Source: Bacteroidia bacterium
GTDB taxonomy: Bacteria; Bacteroidota; Bacteroidia; Bacteroidales; BM520
Assembly: GCA_009930445.1 (NCBI GenBank)
Contig: RZYD01000108.1
Location: forward strand, 1 to 7,661
DNA: 7,661 nucleotides
Direction: 5' to 3'
Each line of letters starts with the position of its first letter. Within the stretch, counting starts at the first letter, position 1. Positions 1 through 5,666 of the stretch are shown here, piece by piece. The notes under the pieces are model-generated. The model was not told the origin of the DNA and ran no database searches. It saw only the letters and a list, made by a program, of their open reading frames with translations. The position numbers and the translations under genes are program-made.

Positions 1-39
1 CATGGTTACAATTGTTGCTTCGTAACTTCAAAGGTAACC

Positions 40-83
40 AACCGGGTTAGTCTGCAAAAAGATTGACCCGGTTAAATTTTTTT
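40..83 (+). terminator. Rho-independent terminator, plus strand
   Basis: Bases 40-52 and 61-73 pair as a 13-base-pair stem with two G-U wobbles around an 8-base loop. The outer eight pairs (AACCGGGT with ACCCGGTT) are perfect and GC-rich. Three A residues and then seven T residues (77-83) follow the stem, giving the U tail of an intrinsic terminator for rightward transcription. No U tail follows in the other direction, so it should not stop leftward transcripts. The gene it ends lies mostly or wholly left of the window. Short plus-strand reading frames from the left edge stop at 23-25 or 48-50, and I cannot tell which one, if either, is that gene's end. Confidence 0.75.
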
Positions 84-163
84 ACCGGACAACAGTGATA
101 TATAAATCAAAATGGTTGACATCCCTGTTTAAGTATAATTACAAAACCCGTTCGTTTGCCAAA

Positions 164-432
164 TCAAACGGCCTCCTTGTCGTTACCAAACACCATTTGA
201 TTGGACGATTGCAGGGTCGCAATCAAAGCTTTATTGTTGCTTTCTGCAAAATTGTTGTAGCCGCCTGAGAGGTCGGATTTTTCCCGCTGTTCCTCCGGAA
301 TTTCTTTTTCTTTTGTTAAAAATGAAGCGATTTGAAAAATTCATCCACAGAACTCCTGTCGGCTGTTTGTGCAATCATCGTATTAATATTTAACAAGAAT
401 AACAACACTGTCAGAAGCATTTTGTTCATCAT
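164..432 (-). pseudogene. Small secreted protein, frameshifted
   Basis: A start at 430-432 (a second ATG follows at once) opens a typical signal peptide: MMNK, then a hydrophobic stretch (MLLTVLLFLLNINTMIAQ) ending in a plausible cleavage site before QTADRSS. The frame continues to FFKSLHF and meets TAA at 316-318. One base back, the next frame reads on without a break as LTKEKEIPEEQREKSD, a Gly-Gly-Tyr-Asn-Asn segment, and NQMVFGNDKEAV, ending with TGA at 164-166. The break is at a run of five T residues (minus strand); a sixth T would join both halves into a protein of about 89 residues, acidic and hydrophilic after the signal peptide. The two halves fit each other well in composition, so I take this to be one real gene, broken or mis-sequenced. 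I do not recognise the family. No clear Shine-Dalgarno sequence precedes it, and the leader is AT-rich. Confidence 0.6.
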
Positions 433-463
433 CAATTTTGTAATTTATTTCTGGTTCATGATT

Positions 464-568
464 TTATTGCCGGTGTCGGGTCATTTCACCTGTCCGTGGA
501 TTGTAGCGGACTTCACGGTCGGGATAACCACCGACCAAATCATGATGGAGGTGTAGAAATGAAAACAA
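464..568 (-). other. Unidentified minus-strand coding fragment
   Basis: An open stretch with no in-frame ATG near its left end codes for a hydrophilic segment that includes DLVGGYPDREVRYNPRTGEM and ends TRHRQ before TAA at 464-466. An in-frame TGA at 569-571 closes it upstream. The tail looks protein-like (charged, with Gly/Tyr/Pro turns) and lies 31 bases ahead of the frameshifted secreted protein on the same strand, so it could be the C-terminal remnant of a gene once upstream of it. It overlaps the start region of the small plus-strand reading frame at 559, and both cannot easily be intact genes. I do not recognise it; chance openness is a real alternative for a stretch this short. Confidence 0.22.
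547..551 (+). promoter_or_regulatory. Ribosome binding site GGAGG
   Basis: GGAGG sits 7 bases ahead of the ATG at 559-561, which is ideal spacing. It is noticeable because the operon genes at 7474, 5666 and 4588 have no such site. It is the main reason for taking the small plus-strand reading frame that follows seriously. Confidence 0.4.
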
Positions 569-635
569 TCATAAAAATTTTGTCGCATTTTCCGTTGGTC
601 TTATTGTCCTGACGGTTGCTCTCTGGTTCTCTTAA
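559..635 (+). pseudogene. Single-helix membrane peptide, frameshifted
   Basis: From the ATG at 559 the reading begins MKTIIKI. In the given frame it runs into TGA at 610-612. Adding one T to the four-T run at about 578-581 changes the rest to FVAFSVGLIVLTVALWFS, then TAA at 633-635. The result would be a 25-residue peptide with a short basic N-terminus and one uninterrupted hydrophobic helix. The GGAGG site 7 bases upstream supports the start. The same shifted frame stays open after the TAA until 760, so the original gene may have been longer. As written, the peptide is broken. The opposite strand also has short open stretches here, so chance cannot be excluded. No function is assigned. Confidence 0.3.
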
Positions 636-729
636 AGCGCAATACTTCTAAACCGTCTCTTCGGCCATCTCGGGATCGTTGCCGCTTTTTACGCACGGGT
701 CGTATCCCGCCATTCTGTTAAACCTATTG

Positions 730-1443
730 TTAAGGAATGGAGTTTGTTTCCTTTCTGAAACTAATTTTCTCTAATTGATGTCGGTATTTTATACTTAGCA
801 CCCAGATGATTATCAGTGCCGCCAATAGAATAACTTTTTGTAAGTCAAATCCGGTAAAGATGTTGTTCAGTGCATGAAATGCCGCGGCTACTAATAATGA
901 GTTTGTCTTTTCAGCTACCAGACCAATTCCCCAACTCCCCAACAATAAAATAGAAACGAAAAGGAGTGTTGTGCTGGTCGGGGTAAAATCCAAATGCCAT
1001 ACAAACCATAAAACAGTAATGCATAGTATTGCCACAAATTTTGGTAGAGGAGCTAATAATTGTTGCAAAATTCCCCGCCAGCCGATTTCTTCTAATAAGC
1101 TATAAATTAAAACCGTGAAGATTGCAACGAGCGGGAAGGTCCCTTTCGTGAAGAAAGCAACTATACCCAATAAAATTACAGGCAATATTCAGTAAATGGA
1201 TAATGGAATCAGAAGGCTTGCAAAGTTACCTTTTAGGCTCATTATCAGCTTCTTTCGAAATGCGATTATGGCGACAAAAGCTCCAATTGCAGGCCCGACA
1301 CCCTGCAAAATGATTTTAATATATGCATTGTTAATTCCCGATAACAATTCTGTTTTATTGGTTAAATATCTCAAAAATAAGGCTGTCAGGAAGAAAACTG
1401 CAATGGCTAAAATTGCTTTTCGTATTTCGTTTTTTCATTCCAT
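730..1443 (-). pseudogene. CPBP-family intramembrane metalloprotease, two in-frame stops
   Basis: Read from ATG 1441-1443, one continuous frame of 237 codons gives a multi-helix membrane protein with the three motifs of the CPBP (type II CAAX prenyl endopeptidase-like) family: EEIGWRG (E118, E119, R123), the WFVWH segment (H150) and FHALNN (H190, N194). These residues are those the family uses to bind metal and cut peptides within the membrane. Two in-frame TGA codons interrupt it, at codon 3 (1435-1437) and codon 85 (1189-1191), with no frame change, so each could be a single-base change. Trp elsewhere in the gene is TGG, which argues against reassigned TGA. The part after the second stop could be made only from a non-ATG start such as TTG at 1183-1185, and would lack the first helices. 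The start is 4 bases after the galactosidase stop, with AAGGGGG in the galactosidase's last codons as a likely ribosome binding site. Hand counts of two lines gave 40% GC, against 58% in one line of the galactosidase. Its natural substrate is unknown. Confidence 0.75.
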
Positions 1444-1447
1444 GAAT

Positions 1448-4400
1448 TTATTCCCCCTTTTTGCCTATACGGAACGGGTTGTCTGTGAAAAGATTTATGG
1501 GTTTCAGGTAAACCGTGAACTGCATGGCTTCAGGTGTAATGCGATACGCGTCGTGTGGTCTGGCTCCCCAGCTGTTGTCGCCACCAACTCCCATCTGTTT
1601 TTTATCAATGTGGACAAAAACATCCGGGGATTTTTTGAGGTCGGAAGGGTGCCGATAGTTCATTTTGGTAATCTCATCCAGCTCTTTTGTACTGTAATGC
1701 AAGGCAGAAAATCCAAAATATTCGTCTCCGGCAATAATGATTCCCTCCGATTTGCTGTTCGTGAGGGCCATCCACCAGGTGTCGGTTTTATATCCGGTTT
1801 CCTGCGGCCTCGAGTACGGGAAAAACTGCTGCTCTACGGTACTTTGGTACAAATCGATAAAGGCTGCGCTGTTGCGGTCGCAGTAATTTTCAAACGGTCC
1901 TCTGCCATACCAGTCGAGGTAGGTATAGGTATCCTTTAATGCAAAAGAAAGTCCGAAACGGGGCAATTCGGGTAATCCTTTAACTCCGGGCACAAAGCGG
2001 GTGGTGAGGGCCAGTGTGCCGTCGTGATAAAGGGTATAGGTAAAATGAATTTCCGACCGGCTGTCTTCATGCAGGGTGTGTGCTTCCACGGTCACCGAAC
2101 GCCGGTTTTTCGCGGTAAAGTTAATGTTCTTCAGGATGGTGGTGCGGGCTACGTTTTTCCAAAGGGCACATTGTTTTTCCATCCCAAACCCAAAATCATT
2201 ATCGGTGGGTGCTCTCCAAAAATCCGGGATAACCGGCGCTGATAAAAGCGTTTCGTCGCCGTTTGCCACCTGGGTGATGGTTCCGGTTTCTTTTGACAGG
2301 GTATACCGGAAGCCGTTGGCCGAGAGTATAAAGCAATTTTCCAGCTCGTCGATCGTTATTTGTTCGTTTCCCGGCATAGCGGGCATAAAGGGTGGCGTAA
2401 TGATCGGAATACGCAGTTGCTCCGATGCAACAATATGGCCTTTGGGGAGCAGTGGATCTTCCGATCGTGTGCGGAGGTAGAAATGGATAAAATATTGGGT
2501 GTTGGGAAGGGGAATGATTTCGTTTATTTCTTTGATAGGCAGAAGCCTCTCTTTTCCTGGTTCCAGATCCGGAGATGAGATAGTACCCGATGCCACCCTG
2601 TTTCCGTTTCCTTTAATCTCATATTCCAGATCAAATTTATTCAGGTTGGTAAAATGGTACTTGTTTTTCAGGGCGATTATTCCCTGTTTTCCTTCTTGCC
2701 AGCGAATGGCGATATTTTGATAAACTTTTTTTACTTCCCATAAGGCCGGGTGGGGGGTTCGGTTTGGGCCTACCAGCCCGTTCATGCAAAAATTACCATC
2801 GCTGGGGGTTCCTTCCGGCCCAAAATCGCCTCCATAGGCCCAGAATGATTTCCCGTTTTTATCTTTGGTTAATAATCCCTGATCTACCCAATCCCAGATA
2901 AACCCTCCCTGAAGACGTGGATATTTTTCAATCACATCCCAGTAATCCTGTAGGTTGCCCGTGCTGTTTCCCATCGCATGGGCATACTCGCATATAATCA
3001 GGGGCCGCCGATCGTCAGTTTGGGCCCACCCTTCGATGTAGTGTATGCCGGGGTACATCGGACAATAGATATCGGTATGCGCTTTTGTCCCGGCACGTTC
3101 GTACTGAACAGGACGAGAGCTATCCCGCACCCGCAGCCACTGTGATGCCTTTTCAAAATTTACCCCGTCGCCGGCTTCATTGCCTAATGACCAGATAATG
3201 ACCGACGGATGGTTTTTATCCCGTTCCACCATTCGCCGGATCCGGTCGAGATGCGCTGCTTCCCAATCCGGATTATTTCCCAGGGTACGCTCCGGATGAT
3301 AGCCCATGCCATGCGATTCAATGTTAGCTTCGTCCACTACATAAATACCGTACCGGTCGCATAAGGTATACCAGTAAGGATCGTTGGGGTAATGGCTGGT
3401 TCTCACTGCGTTGATGTTATTTTGTTTCATGAGCCGGATGTCATTTTCCATCGAATGTCGCGAAATTACATGCCCTGTTACCGGATCGTGTTCATGGCGG
3501 TTTACTCCTTTCAGGTACACCGGAATTTTATTTACCAGCAGCTGGCCGTTGCTGATTTCTACTTTTCGAAACCCTGTTTTGCAGGAAACGGCCTCCAGTG
3601 TCTGTCCGGATGCATCTTCCAGTGAAATCACCGACGTATACAGGGTGGGAAATTCTGCTGACCATAATTTTGGTGCCTTGATTGTAAAAGAAACCGTGAT
3701 GCTGTCGTTATGCACAGGAAAATGATGCGAAAAAACCAGTTTGTCTTTATCATCCCAAAGCCGGTAACGGTATATTTCTCCCGCTGAAACCGAGCCGGCA
3801 GTTTCTACAGTCAGGTGTACTGTGGCAGAGGTCAGTGCATCGTTTAGTACCGGATTAACATGAAAGTCTTTGAGGTAGGGGGTTTCATGCCGGATCAGGT
3901 AAACATCTCTTTCAATTCCTGAAATGCGCCAAAAGTCCTGACATTCGAGATACGAGCCATCCGACCACCGGAATACTTTCAGTGAAATGAGGTTTTTACC
4001 CTTGATCAGGAAGGGTGTAATATCGAATTCGGCAGGAAGTTTTGCGCCCTGGGTGTATCCGGCTTCGTTTCCGTTGATATACAGGAATGCAGCTGATTTT
4101 ATGGCTCCGATATGCAACAGAACGGTTTTCCCTGCCCAGTCATCGGGAAGGGAAAACCAATGGCGGTAAAGGCCAGCCGGATTAACACTATCGGGCACTT
4201 CCGGGGGCGTGGGGTTATCGGTAAATTCATAGGCCTGATTCACGTAAACAGGGGTTCCATATCCTTCAATTTCCCAATTCCCCGGGACTCCGATTTCCGG
4301 CCAAAGGCTGTCATTATAAGTTACGCTATAAAAATTTTCCGGAATAGCATATACCGATGGCACCCAAAAGAATTTCCATTTTCCATTTAATGAGATATAA

Positions 4401-4588
4401 TTTGGATTCGATTGGGGGGGGTTCGACAGTGCCTGAGCCACATCAGGATAAGGAATTCCTGTGGCATGCGGCTCCAGCTTATTTATGGCGAATACCGATG
4501 GATCCTGCCAAACCTGACCGTGGTTTATGGGGGGGGTTAGCCATACCGTGAAGATAAAAAGGATTCCTGTGCGTAATTTTTTTTGCAT
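1448..4588 (-). CDS. lacZ: Secreted GH2 beta-galactosidase (LacZ type)
   Basis: Glycoside hydrolase family 2 retaining beta-galactosidase, releasing terminal beta-linked galactose. At 1046 residues it is close to E. coli LacZ (1024) plus a signal peptide. Residues 1-25 are an export signal (basic start, FIFTVWL core, likely cut near NHG/QVW), placing it in the periplasm or outside the cell. Next come the opening typical of this group (WQDPSVFAINKLEPHATG), a jelly-roll sugar-binding domain (about 55-235), an immunoglobulin-like domain (about 240-340), the TIM barrel (about 345-630), a second immunoglobulin-like domain, and the C-terminal LacZ domain 5 (about 750-1040). Catalytic features are present: GVNRHEHDP (361-369), VRTSHYP (H399), acid/base E471 in WSLGNEAGDG and nucleophile E534 in IICEYAHAMGN. 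WRAPTDNDFG and SWGARPHDAYR (W1007), which shape the LacZ sugar site, are also intact. It starts 10 bases after the kinase stop, without a Shine-Dalgarno site. Three 8-base homopolymers lie in the first 60 codons. The galactoside linkage preferred is unknown. Confidence 0.96.
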   Translation of the reverse strand: MQKKLRTGILFIFTVWLTPPINHGQVWQDPSVFAINKLEPHATGIPYPDVAQALSNPPQSNPNYISLNGKWKFFWVPSVYAIPENFYSVTYNDSLWPEIGVPGNWEIEGYGTPVYVNQAYEFTDNPTPPEVPDSVNPAGLYRHWFSLPDDWAGKTVLLHIGAIKSAAFLYINGNEAGYTQGAKLPAEFDITPFLIKGKNLISLKVFRWSDGSYLECQDFWRISGIERDVYLIRHETPYLKDFHVNPVLNDALTSATVHLTVETAGSVSAGEIYRYRLWDDKDKLVFSHHFPVHNDSITVSFTIKAPKLWSAEFPTLYTSVISLEDASGQTLEAVSCKTGFRKVEISNGQLLVNKIPVYLKGVNRHEHDPVTGHVISRHSMENDIRLMKQNNINAVRTSHYPNDPYWYTLCDRYGIYVVDEANIESHGMGYHPERTLGNNPDWEAAHLDRIRRMVERDKNHPSVIIWSLGNEAGDGVNFEKASQWLRVRDSSRPVQYERAGTKAHTDIYCPMYPGIHYIEGWAQTDDRRPLIICEYAHAMGNSTGNLQDYWDVIEKYPRLQGGFIWDWVDQGLLTKDKNGKSFWAYGGDFGPEGTPSDGNFCMNGLVGPNRTPHPALWEVKKVYQNIAIRWQEGKQGIIALKNKYHFTNLNKFDLEYEIKGNGNRVASGTISSPDLEPGKERLLPIKEINEIIPLPNTQYFIHFYLRTRSEDPLLPKGHIVASEQLRIPIITPPFMPAMPGNEQITIDELENCFILSANGFRYTLSKETGTITQVANGDETLLSAPVIPDFWRAPTDNDFGFGMEKQCALWKNVARTTILKNINFTAKNRRSVTVEAHTLHEDSRSEIHFTYTLYHDGTLALTTRFVPGVKGLPELPRFGLSFALKDTYTYLDWYGRGPFENYCDRNSAAFIDLYQSTVEQQFFPYSRPQETGYKTDTWWMALTNSKSEGIIIAGDEYFGFSALHYSTKELDEITKMNYRHPSDLKKSPDVFVHIDKKQMGVGGDNSWGARPHDAYRITPEAMQFTVYLKPINLFTDNPFRIGKKGE
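1453..1459 (-). promoter_or_regulatory. Probable ribosome binding site of the protease gene
   Basis: The minus-strand sequence AAGGGGG lies within the last codons of the galactosidase gene, 9 bases ahead of the ATG at 1443. It favours that ATG over the overlapping ATG at 1436-1438, whose frame does not lead into the protease. It also implies that the protease was translated from the operon transcript. Confidence 0.35.
4414..4421 (-). repeat. C8 run in beta-galactosidase codons 56-59
   Basis: Eight consecutive C on the coding strand span Asn56-Pro57-Pro58-Gln59. A length change of one base would shift the frame of nearly the whole enzyme. It lies 107 bases downstream (in gene direction) of a second C8 run, so opposite changes in the two would restore the frame while rewriting the segment between them. 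Confidence 0.9.
4529..4536 (-). repeat. C8 run in the galactosidase signal peptide
   Basis: Eight consecutive C on the coding strand encode the end of Thr18 plus Pro19 and Pro20, in the hydrophobic-to-cleavage part of the signal peptide. Two prolines from CCC CCC could have been written with mixed codons, so the uniform run is not forced by the protein. Confidence 0.9.
4577..4584 (-). repeat. A8 run just after the galactosidase start
   Basis: After ATG, the codons CAA AAA AAA TTA form a run of eight A within codons 2-4. Runs of this length can cause polymerase slippage. A-rich early codons are also common and may simply aid translation initiation. Confidence 0.85.
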
Positions 4589-4598
4589 GGGGTTTCAA

Positions 4599-5666
4599 TT
4601 ATAGTTTTTTACAGATTCCGGAGAAAAGGGATGCTTTTTTCTTTAAATCAAGAAAAAGGGCATATTGGTTTTTGCTTCGAATCAGGTTATGCTCGGGGTA
4701 TTGTACCGGATAATAACAATCACCGTTCAGATAGTCCGTAAGAAATCTTATCGCCTGCATTAAAGTGATAGCGAGCCCTCCGGTGAACAGGTTGTTTTTC
4801 TCTTTTTGTGTGATGAATGATTTAACCGCCTTAAGATATCCTGATGCCAGTGCTTCAAAATACTCTGCTCTGGCCACAACTTCCGTGATTTCTTTTTCAT
4901 CTTCTTCCACGGGTGAAGTATAGGTCCGCACCATGTCGCCAAAATCACTAAAAAGTGTTTGTGTCATAAGGGTGTCCAGATCAATGACACATGCTGCAAG
5001 CATAGTATTTTCTTCGAAAAGGAGGTTGTTGATTTTTGTGTCGTTGTGGGTAATGCGTGGCGGAACATGCTGTTGAAGGTGTGTGAACTGGCGGGCAAAA
5101 GGTTTCATGGCCAATATATCGTTTATCATTTGCACATTTGCTTCGGCCCTTTGACGGGGGTTGTTTTTTGCGGCTTCTTCCAACTGAGCCATTCGAAATA
5201 GCAGATTGTGAAAGTCAGGAATCACACACCGAATTTCTAAGGGATTGAGGGCAAGTAATTTTTCTGTAAACCAACCAAATTTTTGAGCCGCTTTTTCGGC
5301 CAACCCGGGGGATGTGGCATTTTCAAAAGTCACTGTTGACGGGATGTACCGAAAGGCCCGCCAGTAGTTTTGTGTGGGGTCGATAAAATAGGTACTGCCG
5401 GATTGGGTCGTCACCGGATGCAGGAATTTTTCTTCTGGAAAATATTTTTCAAAATGGTTAGCGACTTTAAGGATATTGTGTGCTACCGCTTCCGGGTTTT
5501 TAAATACATTTGTGTTAAACTGTTGTAATACAATAGATTGTGTTTGTTTGTCTCCGGATATTACCTGATAGGTTTTATGAATATGCCCATGACCCAGCGG
5601 ATAAATCTGTAGGGGACTATTATGTGCAAGAAAGGCACCGGCGGCATGTTGAAGTATCTGCTCCAT
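4599..5666 (-). CDS. APH-fold sugar kinase, N-acetylhexosamine 1-kinase-like
   Basis: A 355-residue cytoplasmic kinase of the aminoglycoside phosphotransferase (APH/choline kinase) fold, resembling NahK-type N-acetylhexosamine 1-kinases and Bacteroidetes proteins once labelled mucin desulfatase MdsC. The N-lobe has the GHGHIHKTYQV glycine-rich segment (25-35) and VLQQFNTNVFKNPEAV (46-61), typical of this branch. The catalytic loop is ITHNDTKINNLLF (205-217), with D209 as the likely base and N214 as a metal ligand; the usual HGD is HND here. VIDLDT (227-232) supplies the metal-binding aspartates, and FSDFGDMVRT (239-248) follows. Such enzymes use ATP to phosphorylate a sugar, in NahK the anomeric OH of GlcNAc or GalNAc. 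Its ATG shares one base with the symporter's stop (TAATG), so translation is probably coupled. The place between a symporter and a beta-galactosidase suggests a substrate from a galactoside, possibly galactose, GalNAc or GlcNAc. Kinase activity is likely; the sugar is uncertain. Confidence 0.85.
   Translation of the reverse strand: MEQILQHAAGAFLAHNSPLQIYPLGHGHIHKTYQVISGDKQTQSIVLQQFNTNVFKNPEAVAHNILKVANHFEKYFPEEKFLHPVTTQSGSTYFIDPTQNYWRAFRYIPSTVTFENATSPGLAEKAAQKFGWFTEKLLALNPLEIRCVIPDFHNLLFRMAQLEEAAKNNPRQRAEANVQMINDILAMKPFARQFTHLQQHVPPRITHNDTKINNLLFEENTMLAACVIDLDTLMTQTLFSDFGDMVRTYTSPVEEDEKEITEVVARAEYFEALASGYLKAVKSFITQKEKNNLFTGGLAITLMQAIRFLTDYLNGDCYYPVQYPEHNLIRSKNQYALFLDLKKKASLFSGICKKL

Noticed and set aside
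3..40. Inverted repeat TGGTTAC (3-9) with GTAACCA (34-40), possible attenuator with the terminator
   Set aside because: Only seven pairs with a 24-base loop and a one-base overlap with the terminator stem; no leader peptide or gene context to support attenuation.
332..556. Plus-strand 74-codon reading frame with hydrophobic stretches
   Set aside because: It lies mostly antisense to the signal-peptide region of the minus-strand secreted protein and to the fragment at 464-568; its composition looks like a mirror of those, and it has no ribosome binding site.
696..709. Hairpin CGGG/CCCG downstream of the protease gene as operon terminator
   Set aside because: Stem of four pairs and no U tract after it on the minus strand.
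1189..1437. TGA read as tryptophan or selenocysteine in the protease gene
   Set aside because: Trp is encoded by TGG at several places in the same gene and in all neighbours, and I saw no hairpin of the selenocysteine type just after the TGA codons; nonsense mutation is simpler.
1196..1939. Plus-strand 247-codon reading frame
   Set aside because: It is antisense to the protease and to the highly conserved C-terminal domain of the galactosidase; no motif or plausible composition of its own.
4760..4948. Extra minus-strand reading frame of 62 codons inside the kinase
   Set aside because: It is a shifted-frame shadow of the kinase's conserved C-lobe and has no start signal.
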